Positions 1 through 12,500 of a DNA stretch of 64,000 nucleotides are shown piece by piece. Source of the DNA: Liolophura sinensis (lineage: Eukaryota; Mollusca; Polyplacophora; Chitonida; Chitonidae). Below the pieces are notes generated by a model, which did not search any database, was not told the origin of the DNA, and saw only the letters and a program-made list of their open reading frames with translations. The stretch is taken from positions 14,681,385 to 14,745,384 of the forward strand of contig NC_088295.1 in NCBI RefSeq assembly GCF_032854445.1, in the 5' to 3' direction. A program made the translations under genes and the position numbers. How positions within the stretch are numbered: the first letter of the stretch is position 1; every line of letters starts with the position of its first letter.

Positions 1-51
1 GCGAACTGTGTACGTTATCTTCATTTTTTCCCATCCACATCAGCGTACTGT

Positions 52-185
52 ATCAAGGCACTGAGTTCACCGCATACAGTTAACACTTGTATATCTCCAG
101 AATTGCTGTCAAACTCATATCAAGGCGCTGAGTTCACCGCATACAGTTAACACTTGTATATCTCCAGAATTGCTGTCAAACTCAT
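52..185. repeat. Two-copy 67-bp tandem duplication
   Basis: Two adjacent 67-bp copies, each beginning ATCAAGGC and ending AACTCAT, start at 52 and 119. They differ at one base (A or G in AAGGCRCTG). The near identity implies a recent duplication or an assembly artefact near the window edge. I see no coding potential. Confidence 0.9.
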
Positions 186-2432
186 GCTTTTTTGTGTATC
201 AAGAATGCCAAATAGTTCGCCATAATCGTTGAATGTCCAATATCTTATGTACTGCAATGAGAAACCGCATCGTATTTATAGACCCCGATTCTCTTTCTAA
301 ACGGCATAGAGCCTAATAGGTCCCTCTATCAGTACTGTCTATCTAACAGTAAATCCCACTGGAACCCTTATCGTATATCTGCAGCTCTCCCCCTGGGACC
401 CAGTCTGCTGAATCTTCTTATCTCTGTGTATTTCGTCAGGAATAAATCAATTTAGTTTACTTGAGAAGCCACGTTGGACATGACAAGAAGAACTTCTTAC
501 ATACATGTAGACCAAGATGGACGCCGAGTGATGTACATACCGTTGTTGAGATTGAGAGGAATGTGGTCCAGGACTGTCCAGACAATGGTCAGTCATTACG
601 TTCCCCCAGTTTATTTTCTAGCGTAAAAATCTCCAGACTTCACTCGGTCGTTCCTAAAGGTATTGGTGTACGTCAGGATCTTAACTCAATAGCCAAGATG
701 GTCTTGGCGCCCGTGGAACCCTCCGTCTGGTCCGCACCGACAGGCCTATTTACTACAAATCATGTCTTCAGCCATACATGCAGTGTGGTGTGCTAGAAGA
801 CCGGGGTCTAAGGCAGCGATGTGATACTAATGCTTACACCCACTTACACCCTCGCTTATATCAGTTTTATCACATCCGAAGACATATTATTACCTCAGCC
901 AAACGCGCAATATGAAAAGAATTTCACAAAAGTATTCGTGTATCAGTTTTTATCCTTGATCTGTTTGATGTTATTAGAAAAATTGCGAAGGTGTTTGGCT
1001 GACAGACAGGGCTTGGGTCGAACGAGCAGATGAAGAGGGTGAAGTGGTGTTTGTCCTAAACATCGGCCATGGGACTTCGCTTAACAATGACAACCCCCAG
1101 ATCAAAGTGGATTAATGCGTATACTTACACAGACTCGATCTAGAACATGCAGAAAAGGAGTCCTTTAGTTCTTGTTATATTTTTGGGTTGAAACAAATTA
1201 TGCTCGTTAAAGTTAATTATTTTTAAATTTTCTTAATTTATTTCCTTAGAGGGTGTTAGGCTTTACTGAAGTACAACTGAATTATACCAACATTGTTTCT
1301 ACATACATGTATAAACTTTTCCAGCAACGTTTTAACAAACTGTGTTTTTATACGGATGTTATAAATTTTTTTTTGGGATCAGTACACCCAAAGAGATTTT
1401 AACAGATATCATGTAAACTTATTTCTCAGTTTTCAAATACTTACTAGCTTTTGTTTAGATTGTTATTTAAGTCGACATAATAAGCTTTTTTGTAGTTTTA
1501 ATGCCGGTATTAACGCCAGAAAAACCTGTAGTCACACAATAATCTCATGGAATAGTGTTAAAGAGAATCACCACGTTTTCCTCTATTTTGAGCAAATTCG
1601 TGTCCGTCAAGAAATGTACAAAAACTTTTCTGCAATTTTTCTGCTATATTTCTTATAGCACCTTTTACTGAAAGAGTTTGAGATATAAGAAGCGTCATAC
1701 ATTTGCATCCCGATGTTACTTACTAATACATATATAATATACTGTGATTCGGTTTCATTTTACGGATGAGAGAGACTAGAAGGCCAACAGCCTAAGTTAA
1801 AATATACAACAACTCCACCAAGGAAAGACTTTTACCGATAGACAGCTTAATCATATAAGACAGATCGCCGAGGAGAGAGACATAATATCACTGCTCATCG
1901 AAAATAACCCCATTAAACACGGTGGCGGTAGTTATCGCATATTCTCCTCAAACCATCGTTATAAATGACACACCGAATACCAGAGAGTGAATATGTTATA
2001 CTATCTGAATAGGGCATCTCCACATACCAGCTGTATTAGGGCTTGATCCTTGTGGCGCGAAACTCATACTTACAGCATTTGTCAGAAACCAGTTCATGTC
2101 CCATTTATCACAGAGATAATTGTGATAACTGTATATACGTACACGGCATCGTCGAACACCCATGGAGAATGACAGAACATTGGTTCACGGTAAGATGATC
2201 TCGATGTGGTACTAGTATATATTAAAATTAATACGTCAAACCAGACTGTGCGTGTAAGTATATCTGTGGCTGTACGTCCTTCATAGGGTGAGACGATCTC
2301 AAGTCAGGAAAATAAATTTTCAACGCTACGTCTCAAACATGGAACAGAAATATTGATCGCTTTTATGGTATTTTTTATTTTGATAAAACGAGGCTACAAT
2401 TTTCATCTGAGAGTCACATTAGGCTACTGAGG
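186..2432. other. Gene-free stretch, CpG-rich
   Basis: I see no gene, RNA gene or recognisable mobile element here. Short open frames at 461-796 and 821-1033 resemble no family I know and have no supporting splice structure. CpG dinucleotides are frequent, unlike the region to the right of 12.5 kb. Confidence 0.5.
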
Positions 2433-2800
2433 ATAAAAGGAGTCTACCATTCTCAGATTAGGAGCACGTTGCTAAAGACAAAAGGAATATACCATTCTCA
2501 GATTAAGAGCACTTTGATGAGAACTAAAAAGTCTACCGTTCTCATATCAGGGTCACATCGTTGAGAACAAAACGGGTCTACCATTCTCATATCAGAAGTT
2601 TGTTGGTAAGGACAAAACGAGTCTACCATTCTCATATCAGGAGCTTGTTGGTAAGGACAAAACGAGTCTACCATTCTCATATCAGGAGCTTGTTGGTAAG
2701 GACAAAACGAGTCTACCATTCTCATATCAGGAGCTTGTTGGTAAGGACAAAACGAGTCTACCATTCTCATATCAAAGGTGCGTTGTCGGGAACAAAATGA
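2433..2800. repeat. 45-bp minisatellite, about 8 units
   Basis: The unit is about 45 bp with a core of GTCTACCATTCTCATATCAG. The central four units are nearly identical and the outer ones are degenerate. One further degenerate copy lies at about 2836-2866. Since 45 is a multiple of three, both strands stay open through the array, giving 15-residue peptide repeats (- strand core MRMVDSFCPYQQAPD). I read this as a by-product of the period and not as a gene. Confidence 0.9.
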
Positions 2801-4529
2801 TTTCATCATTCTCGTGTTTCGGAACTGGTGGATTAGGACAAAACGAATCCACCATTAATCTCATGTTAAGATATACAGAACTACTTCATGGATACTCAAA
2901 ACAGGCCAACGACCACAGTGTGGTAGTTGGCAAGTGGTCACACGTATCGGGTGAAATGTGGCTTGTATATTCTAACTGTCGTTGTACATTCTAACTGTCC
3001 ATGTAGATGCCTAAATAGTAGCAGCTATCACGCCCATGACTTAAGCGATATCAGACAACAAAAAATATTTGCATTTGATGGTACTGAATCTGTACACATT
3101 CGTGTACAATGTTTTTAGGGGAATCCTGGTTTATGCAGGTATACAAGATTTCAGCATGGAGAGGGAAATCAGAGCATTTTACTCAGGACAACATTTATGT
3201 CCAAGAAGAGCATTAAAAACCAAAAAAAGTATTGATTATATAGTAAGTTTACTTTCTCTTTTAATCGCTGCATAACTTTGACACCATAAAAATTGAAATT
3301 GTTTCTGTCGGCTCATATTGATATGGCTGAGTGTTGCTTTATGTCAGTTTTTTCACCCTTTATGTCAAGCCGTCATTTTAAGGGATAATTCAATAGTCGT
3401 GTTACAGTGGCTGTTCAGGCGGCTTTATTTTTTTGATGGACAATGTGCAAGAAATGGCGAAAACACTAGACACGTTCTGAATTAACCTTGTCTTGGAAAA
3501 AATAACCTTTGTGGCACTTAATGCAACTTTGACGAAAGCTCAACAGATTTCATCTTAAGTTTTCACTTTTTTTCGGTGCATATTCCAAGCACTATACTAA
3601 TCAAAAACGGGTTAAAGCCCACGTCTTCTTCAAATGAGATTAACAATGGGGTAATTGGTGTTACTTTGTCCCTAGCACTCTGGTACGACTCTCACGGAAA
3701 TTCATGACCTCACAATATGTCACTATAATAATGGTAATGCAGTGGAGCTATTAGCGGGTAACCCGACAATATGGAGCCGTACGGAAATTGCCGACGGAAA
3801 GGGACTCTTTAATACGGATACGCACCGGGTGACTGAGGGCACTGTACTTGATGGTTTAAATTACACACTGACTAACTTTTGCAAACGGGACAAGTAATGA
3901 TGTCTGCTGGCTCGTTCTTGTTTCTAGTCGCACATTTTCTGGCAAATGAGTTTACCACTCAGCGCTGACTACTCTTGTAATCTGCAGCCTGTTAAGTCTG
4001 TCGACCATTATGGCCGACTTCAAAGCCTCGTTTCTTGATCTCTTCCAGATAATCACCGTGGTTAGACAGACAGAGAAATCAAAACTCCTCTCGGATATAA
4101 ACCCTCTGCTGTTTATCTTCGTAATCACCTTTATTTACCAGTTAGCCCAAAGTTTTCACTGTCAGTGACAAAAGGTCTTACTAGGTACAATCAGTTCTGT
4201 ACAGTTTTAATTACCCAGAAGTATTCAATCCGGACAAGCACTTATAAGCACTTATTGTCCGACTGCTGGCCAAGGTGTGATCGTGGTAATTATGAATGTC
4301 GGATAAAGCCAAACAAGAGTCTTATCCGGACGAGCTCATTTCGGGTAAATATTTATATCTGGCTGACTTATAGATGTTTGACATGTGTTTAAACGATTGG
4401 CCACATAATGGTATGATTGTCTCACTGCCTTTTTTATGATTTGGTTGTTCATTTGCCAGACTAATGGATGATTGTATTAAATAATAAATGATCGAAGGCA
4501 TACACATGTTAATGAATGCAGGAAAACCA
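2801..4529. other. Gene-free stretch
   Basis: No recognisable gene. Two things are worth recording. First, an acceptor-like TTACTTTGTCCCTAG ends at 3675 and is followed by a 74-codon open frame. Second, two short inverted repeats lie near 4231-4261 (CGGACAA/TTGTCCG) and 4299-4331 (GTCGGATAA/TTATCCGGAC). Neither is strong evidence of a functional feature. Confidence 0.4.
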
Positions 4530-4636
4530 TAGTCACCGGTCTCTGCTCGTTTTCCTACCACCATCATGCAGCCCGTCAGCTCGTATAATAGGGATATTCT
4601 TGAGTGCGGAGTAAAACACCAATAAATAAATAAATA
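4530..4636 (+). mobile_element. SINE-A fragment (3' half)
   Basis: A degenerate copy of the SINE family that is complete at 44369-44635. It matches the 3' part, including TTTCCTACCACCAT, ATATTCTTGAGTGCGGAGTA and AAAACACCAATAAATAAATA. The tRNA-like head is missing. Confidence 0.75.
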
Positions 4637-7600
4637 CCGGTGAAATACAGTTTCCTTCTTTGCCATTGCCAGATTCATGTTGAACATATATTGGACAAAG
4701 ACTGACAACGGATACCTTTTCTTTTCCAGATTTCCAGATTTCCAGATAAAATTCATTTAGAATGACGTAGACTAGACCTACTTAAGCACATATGCCCGAC
4801 CATCTGAGCGCAGTGCTCAACACTGATATAAATTTCTGCTTATGAATAGATAAAAAGTCTCTTCTTTCAGACAAAGTTGGCTTCAGATATTGTTGCGGTA
4901 TATATAACTTATCTTTGTCTTGTTCAGGCCTACATACGTCAGTACACTAACCCTTCAAGTACAATTTGTATGCTCTCTTTTAAAAACCAATCTTCTATGG
5001 GGAGTTAATTCTTATAACAATCACACTGATCCGGTGGTTGCTTCGGATTTTAGTACCTGCATCTGAAAGCACATGATCCACGATGAGCTAATTATGGAAA
5101 GCCACTCTTCCAGAGATTAATGTGATATTTAAATTCACCCAGGTAGATGTTCATACAGTATACATTTACAGATTACTCTTGTGACTTCTTGATATAAAAG
5201 CCTTCCGTACTGTTAAGGTATAGAATGCACTTCAGGAGAAACACTCGCAGTGAAAATGCCATTCATAGTAGGGCTAAAGAAAACCAATCAGTTCGTTGGC
5301 AAAAGTAATCACATTTTTAAATCTCTAAAGTTTTCTTCTTTGAGGGTGATTCTAGCGGACGTTGTCACAAAGGACTTTTCTTTGATAGGCTCAGTTCTGG
5401 CAAGTCTCCTTTCCAATCAAATCGGGCTGCTATGTTTAAGTATTTGGTGGGAATTAAGTATACAAGGGGGATGAATTACAGACATAGGGGCAGCTCTTGC
5501 TGGGGGTGTGATGATAATCAAAGACAGGCGTCCGATTTTAATCTACATTCCGAACTGATTACAGAACGTCTAGATTAGCAGTGGTCGCCATGGAACAACC
5601 GGAGCTCTCGTGACGTCATCGTATTTTGGGCTATCCGGCTGTGTGATTAGCTCATTAACTCCATCAGCTTAAGCTATGGCAGTCGCTCACACAGACTGAT
5701 TTACGGAGTTAGTGCCGTGTAAACAAACCAATTTCTAATACTTCAGACTCTGTTTACAGCAGCCACATCAGGATCCGGTTATACAGCGTTGAGCTAACTG
5801 TCTTGGAATGTTGAACTATCCGAGAGTCAGCTGACAGGCAGAACAGTTGTCATTGGTTAACGTTGCTAATCCAACGGTTGTCTGTAACATGATGTTTGGG
5901 TGCGAAATCTATACAATTGTATATATATAGCCAGACTGAAATATCTGGTACACCTCACGTTGTTCATTATATACGTACGTCACGAGTACGACTATTACAG
6001 GACAACGTTACATAGACCAATAGGCCGGCCATATTCCAGTTTCCGTTCTGTGGTCATCATATTTTTTTCTGTGTCGAAGTAGCTTTTTGATTCCTTTTTG
6101 CTGAGCAAAAGTTCAAAGTTTCCACAATTGCCATTTGTGGCTAGTCTCCACTTGATGTCGTAATTTAACCACCTCAACAGTTCCAAATTTAAACTTGCTA
6201 ATTCAATGACCTCATAATGATGCTCATTTGTGGTTCGCCTGCGGCTTTAGCTCAGGAGGATTGTGTGAATCATGCTCGTGGTTTCCACCAGGCCGTCCAA
6301 TTTCCTCCACCCCTACCCTACAATCGAATGGTTTAAGGGAATAATTTAAAAGTACGCCATGAAATTCCAATTATATCAATAGCCAACCAGTGATAACCGT
6401 GATAACAAACAAGGTATTTACTGCAACAACAAGAGCCAACGCCTAGAAAGGTGGAGGTTTGCAATAATGAAACTTGTAGGCATAAAATACTTGTTTATGA
6501 TGATGACACGCGGTTTAATGAGAATGGTGTTTAGGAGGAAGTAATCAATACAAATTAAAGTCGACTGGTAATTACATGCATTCACGACAAGAACTCCTGC
6601 ACGCACTCTTTCGCATAAGCATATATGTACATTGACCTTAATGATTAACGAGAAGCAATAAAGAGGTATTTGATCTTCACACTGTGATGCTGGAGAGGTA
6701 GATGTGATTGAACAGCTAATTCTGGCAACTACATTAAACATCCTGCGTGCAAAGACAATTACCCGATGGTACACAGGTGCTCTTTAGTTATGTAACGTGA
6801 TGATATGTATTACAAGTATAACGACAAATACGTCATGAAAGATGACAGTAATGAGCAGAAGCTATTATGTAGAGAGCATGAGCGAGTGGCATCTACTTCT
6901 GGATTGTGCGTGACAAGCACATAATAGGAGAAGATCGTCAGAAAGGAAATAAATACAGGTGGCTCCCTAGTGGTGTCCAGGCAAAAACCACGTCTGTTTC
7001 GAACTGTCTAGACGGACCTCAATTATTCCATCTGACCACATGGCATCATGTCAAAACAGGTTGGCCAAGTCGACGTCATTGATTGTCATAATGCTTATAC
7101 CGACAAGAACTTACAAGAGAAAGGTCGCCCCAGGGACTGCAGGGAGGTGGTGTATAAACGCCTGCCCTGGTGGACAACTGTTCATTAGACCTTACATCTT
7201 ATAGGACTCCGCTGTGTATTTGTCTTAAATACATGGTCCAGATATGAATATCAAATAATTGCATGGAAGAAACGGAAGGCTTTTATGTGCCTTCCAGAGG
7301 CTTAATTTTCCTATCCCACAGAAACATGAGGTGTCCAGTTTCGGACAAGGAATTTTGAAGATTCTTTCAGCGCTTGATCTTCGTTTTATGTAGCTAAGTT
7401 CGTCGAAGATCACTTTTCTTCAAACAATATACATGGTGTGCACAATGAGTTGGCTTTGGTGGTGAAAAGGTGCCCGTCACAAGTCAACCACCAAACAGTC
7501 CAATCAATCAGCCATGAATGACCTCTTTGTAAATTAGGTTAGGTTAAAACTGCTTAGGGTGGTTTCTGTTTATTCATTTATTTATTTGGGTTTGTTTTTT

Positions 7601-8243
7601 ACTTATCCGGCGTATATCATGTGTTCTGTATATACGAATATATAGAGGTCTAGCGTAACATGATGAGAACCCTGACTTGCAGAGACGCTGGGGTCTTTCT
7701 TTATTTCAGCGAAGAGAAATCTAGCATATCTTTGTCCTACAAACTATACGTATAAAATAAACTTAAATTAATTTATAAGTAGTAGTTATGAAATTTCAAG
7801 TTGCGCGATGACCGTCAGTGACTTGTGTGAGATATCAAGGAGGCTATTCGTAAAATATGTGCCGGATTATATGGAGCATCCATGATTTGTATAAGAAAGT
7901 TGTTCGTACACGAAAAATCCGAGGTTTATGAAAAACCAAGTAAGTTATTCCTAACGTTTGTACCGGATTACATAGAAATCTAGACGTCAAAACAGACATT
8001 CGTATACGAGCCGGTAACCATAGTCAAGTTCCAAAACAACGTTCAACACTAACTGACCACCAAAGAAATTGGAAAGAATATAAAGTACGAAATAAGGACG
8101 GGTTCGTGTAAAGGGAAGCTGTCAATAGCGTAAACGATGATGAAAGGACACAAGGAATGCTTTAAGCGAATGAATTAAATCAGAATCCAAGTCGTGTACC
8201 ATGCTAGTTTATAAGTTGTCAATAATATATGTGTATGTATGTA
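4637..8243. other. Gene-free stretch with a palindromic CRE
   Basis: I see no gene. The stretch is CpG-rich. A perfect CREB/ATF-type palindrome TGACGTCA sits at 5611-5618. Positions 6285-6400 weakly resemble the 3' part of SINE-A, but too weakly to call. Confidence 0.4.
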
Positions 8244-8599
8244 TGCTTGGGGTTTAACGTCGTACTCAACAATTTTTCAGTCATATGAGGACGAGGAGTC
8301 AGTAGGTGTGTGTACATATGCTCTGTCTTCTGGTGGCAGGGCGTGTCCATGTCGTCAAAGTGCTGCCGCAACTGAAGTATCATGCCGAAGACACCAGGCA
8401 TGACACCTCACCCTGTCACATTATAATGACACCGGAACAACCACTCCTGTTTCTTGCTCTAACCTTTCCGTGCTGAGCGCCAAGCGAGGCAGTAATATCT
8501 ACCATTTTTAAAGCCTTTGGTATGACCCAACCCGAATTTGATCCCGTGTCCCCCGACTTCACGACGGACGTTGTAAAAATTAGGCTACCGAAGCGGTCC
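8244..8599 (-). mobile_element. SINE-B, nearly full length
   Basis: On the + strand it starts TGCTTGGGGTTTAACGTCGT and continues ACAATTTTTCAGTCATATGA. This is the reverse complement of the element at 43484-43797, whose tRNA-like head is at the other end. The head of this copy therefore lies near 8599 and the element is in - orientation. I recognise the family as a common molluscan tRNA-derived SINE, from memory only. Confidence 0.85.
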
Positions 8600-11245
8600 A
8601 CTTGTCGATAGTAAAGATATTTATCTCAGCTGCACTTTGACTGCAACTGTTTATACATCGATCTTGACGATCTAATTCTACACGATGCCAGAGATTCTTG
8701 GCGCTACGTCCATTTTTACTTACAAGAAAACTGTTCTAATAGTAAAATTTAGTAAACATAAAATGAATCTAGGCGTCGAAACAGACATCATATAACAAGC
8801 GTCAACCAAAATGGACGTTCCATCACTAATCGCAAGGCCAATTCTATAAACAGCGCTCAATACAAACTACTAAAAAACTGAGAAAGAAGCCCTAGTAGTA
8901 TCGTTAATTGACGCACTAGTTTTATTAGTAAAATAACTTGTGACATTGTCACACAACTCACAGGATTTAAGAATTGCTAAAAGGCGAGGTATGTACACGC
9001 CTGTGTAGGACTCTTCGGTGTGTATTGTTAAGTGAGGATAATTTACAATGACAATAATAAAGATATCACTCTTTTCGTCAAGTCAGCGTGACAGGAAATC
9101 GTTATTAGGCCTGTTTGCCTGCTTATACTTGGAACTCCAATGATTTGTTTAAAACGTCAAGAACATTGTACGATAAAATCTGTTCTCAGTTACAGGAACG
9201 TCGGACCAATGATTTCACTTCAAGAACACTGAACGTTAAGAACATGGACAGGTCAGATATTGGTGACGGGATTAACCATGTATGTACATCCCACCACAGC
9301 AAACACATTCAATCTGACGTTAAATGACAACATCATCGACAAAATACATACATATATGACAGTATAATCCTATATCCGAGTCTAACTGATGGATTAGTGC
9401 TTCGCGTCAGTGTCAGCTGCATCCCAGGCGTGTGATACCAGGTACAGCTTTTCCCACAACTACATCCACGGAATCCATTCGTGACTAGCCGACCCTTATG
9501 GTGAAGAATGGGTTTGCGAGCCCCTGGGGTCATGCCACTGGTATATTACTAGTACTGGTCAGTAAGTGAGAGGGTCTCTCAGCACTGATCAAAACGCGGA
9601 CCTTCAATCAGCCGAACTAACACTCACCATCGATTATTCAAGGGTTATTTTCTACTTCACTACCCCTTGGGTACTCTTCTCTGTTTCTTCTCAAACGTTC
9701 TGTGTAGTGCAGTGTCTGGTCTCCCTGACATTGACAGTCGCAGACGTTATTCAAACTCGCCCAGTCTTTGCGTCAAAAGAATCAAAATAGCGTTAAAAAC
9801 ATCCACAAGAGAATAATGTTATTCTCATTGTAAATGACGTGTATACAAACCGTTATCTAACCAGTCACAATGTTTTTTTTTCTCTGAAATCAGTGTAAAT
9901 GCCAGCCCTCTAGTGTGCGGTAAAACATACAAAAAAACTCATATGTAAGCGTCGACGAGAAATTCCCATCTGTCTCCGCCGCTGTGGTAGTTTTTCAGAT
10001 GACAATCTTGCCTTACGTTAGAAATTAATAGAGAAAAAAAATATATTTTGCAACCTGTATATAACTCACAAGCACACGAGGCTGTCACAATATGCATACT
10101 ATTTTTATGTTTAACATGATGTTCGCTCGTGTAGGCCAATATTATTTCTGTGGCCATGGCTCCGCCATCCGTATTTGTCTTGTTATACGTGGGTTGATAC
10201 CAATAATGGCGTGTTTTATTATATAAACCGTGACAGTTTATTAGACGTTTATAGACCTGATGCAACATCATGTAAACATAATGTAGACACGCAACACAGA
10301 CACATCTCTTATAACTGATCTGTTTTCCCGGGTATTGTCATACTGACCTTTTCAAGATAGGGTGCTACTATGGATTATAGAAACCTGTGTCTCTTCTAAT
10401 TGTTTATACACACGTATATACACACTGTATGGTTTCCAACCTAGTTTAACAGAGTTGCTCATTGAAATATTACATAATACAGCCATAGCGCTCTTTTTTT
10501 TTCCTTTGAAATTCAATATACTCATAAGTTGTCTGATATGTCTCGCTAAATGTCCTAATTATAAATGATTGGGACATCAGTTTACCATATTTTTCTGGCA
10601 TCAAATACACAATATATAGGCCTTTTTCGGCAACATGTATACAGGAAAAGTGAGTGGGTTGTCTTACCGAACACTGTCACTTAAGTATGTCTCAAGATTC
10701 GAATTTGTAATCATGCATAAGTTCACTGACGCCAAGGCTGTGGTAAAAAAGCTACGCCTGTGGATAGCTTCGCTCAATGCGTCATCCATGGAAGACATCG
10801 GATCCAATACATGGACAGGGTACAAATCCCCTAACCGAGGTTAAGGACATCCTGGCCACTGGTTTGTGGATCGGCTTTCTGAAATATCGCCTCAGATCTA
10901 GTGCATGTATTAAGCTGTACATGATTTTCCCCTATAGCCACATACAGCCTTTGATCCGGCATTCGTGACATGCCGTCATCGAATTAAAAAAAAAACGAAT
11001 ACATGAATCGATTCCCTTGAACATTTGCCATTTCACTTCAGACAACCAGCTATAGGCTCCTTCTTCATACCATCGGGAACCAAGGGGTATGCCAGGAGGG
11101 CACGGGAACATCAGCGGGTTATACCGCGGTAGAGCGTCATGAAAAACCACAATATAGAGAGAAAACTAAGTGACAAACTCTTTTTGTAGGCGATTGATTT
11201 ATGCATTCTATGGATACGAGCACATCTCTGTATTAGATTCTGAGG
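8600..11245. other. Gene-free stretch
   Basis: No gene seen. The stretch at 8755-8900 looks like a diverged duplicate of 7970-8095 on the other side of the SINE-B copy. The shared core is about TCTAGRCGTCRAAACAGACAT. Confidence 0.4.
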
Positions 11246-11377
11246 CAGGGCAGCCGGTTTCATAAAGCATACTTAGTGATAAGTAGCCCTTAGCTAAGTG
11301 CATTTTATATCTCTACAACATACTTCGTCATGGTATTACAGGCCAAACTTAGCTAAGCTTCATGAAACCCGTCCCTG
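11246..11377. mobile_element. MITE-like element with inverted termini
   Basis: The left end CAGGGCAGCCGGTTTCATAA and the right end TCATGAAACCCGTCCCTG are near-perfect inverted repeats of about 22 bp, enclosing a 132-bp element. The interior has further inverted TTAGCTAA motifs. No coding capacity fits in this length, so it would be non-autonomous. Confidence 0.65.
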
Positions 11378-12099
11378 TTCGGAACGAAGAAGATGGTGGG
11401 AAGGCGGTGGGTGTTCTTTGGTGTCTTAGACGGGCCTTGAATTTATACTGTATGTATAGCAAGTAATAACTAACAATACCATAGCTGAAAATTGTGATGA
11501 GAGTGATGTCCCCTTGCTGTGAACGTGTAGCACTATAGTTGATAATCAGAAACTAAACCTTCTGTAGTTGGACTGTTACTAAATGTATACATGGAATTGT
11601 AGTACGGAGCTCCTGAGCTACATAGCCTCTATAAGTGGAAATTTTCGTGTTGTTTAAAATATCTATGTCAAAGAAAAATATAGGCCTAGTTTGTTTATAA
11701 AGTAATATACTGACCAACTGTTTTTCCTTTAACCATTTTTAGTAACGTCATAACAAAAAATAAGTTAAGGGTACTGACTAACTTGCCCAAGTATATAGGC
11801 TATATAATTTATATATTATACATATAGGCTACATGCATGCCATATATATTAGCGCCCAATGGTCCGTTCTATGGGGGATATGGCATTATCTTGCTTACTC
11901 AAAACTCGCTTCATAAATTAAATTTTAAACTGCCCAAACGGGTATCTTTGATATTCCGTGGCCATAAAATGAAGTGTGTATAAAATTCCATCAGAAGATC
12001 TACAACATATTGGTCAATACATGGGAGTGACTAATGACATTTTGTACAGAGCGTGATTACTTGTCTCACCAGGGGGTAGGGGTGCAAGGTCATCCTACA
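11378..12099. other. Gene-free stretch
   Basis: No gene, RNA or repeat structure that I can support. Confidence 0.4.
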
Positions 12100-12500
12100 T
12101 ACAAAGTAGTCTCCCTTAGGTGTACATCGGACGCGTCAAGCGGTAAACAACATGGTGGACTGCACCGATCAGTGCGAACATATCACACCGTTCCTGTGAT
12201 AAAAAAAACATCATTTCTCTTCATAACTTTGCCCACCTGTTACGACGAAGAAAAGGGTAAGGTAAAAATTATCCGTTTGTAGAAGTAGTAGGAGATGTCA
12301 ACAACTTAATGGAGAAATGAACATAAATGTTTTCGCCTTGTATCTATGACTCTATTGCCCGTCACTGACAGCGTCAGACGTCACGGCACGTCCTACATCA
12401 AATGAGTCAAACTTTAAACTAGCCCAAAGTAACGTTTCGCAATATTTGATCAAAGTATGGGCTTTTCCTTTTCAGTTGAATCATTTACCTGTTTCTTTTT
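12100..12500 (+). promoter_or_regulatory. Candidate upstream promoter region
   Basis: This is a CpG-dense stretch (five CpG in about 36 bp near 12358-12393, including GACGTCAC) immediately before CpG density falls sharply. A donor-like AAAAGG|GTAAGG lies at 12251-12262. In invertebrates with gene-body methylation such a step commonly marks the promoter end of a methylated gene. The SH2D4 gene is the first + strand gene downstream and its first coding exon opens with an acceptor, so at least one upstream 5' UTR exon must exist. The link is inference. Confidence 0.2.

Noticed and set aside
461..796. A 111-codon + strand frame as a gene
   Set aside because: No recognisable domain, no splice or promoter context; its length is unremarkable for chance in CpG-rich DNA.
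2498..2809. A 103-codon - strand frame of 15-residue Cys-containing repeats, as a secreted repeat protein gene
   Set aside because: It is exactly coextensive with a 45-bp minisatellite, the opposite strand is equally open, and there is no signal peptide, splice site or flanking exon.
4322..4756. 144-codon - strand frame as a gene
   Set aside because: Part of it reads through the antisense of a SINE-A fragment (4530-4636), and the rest shows no family similarity.
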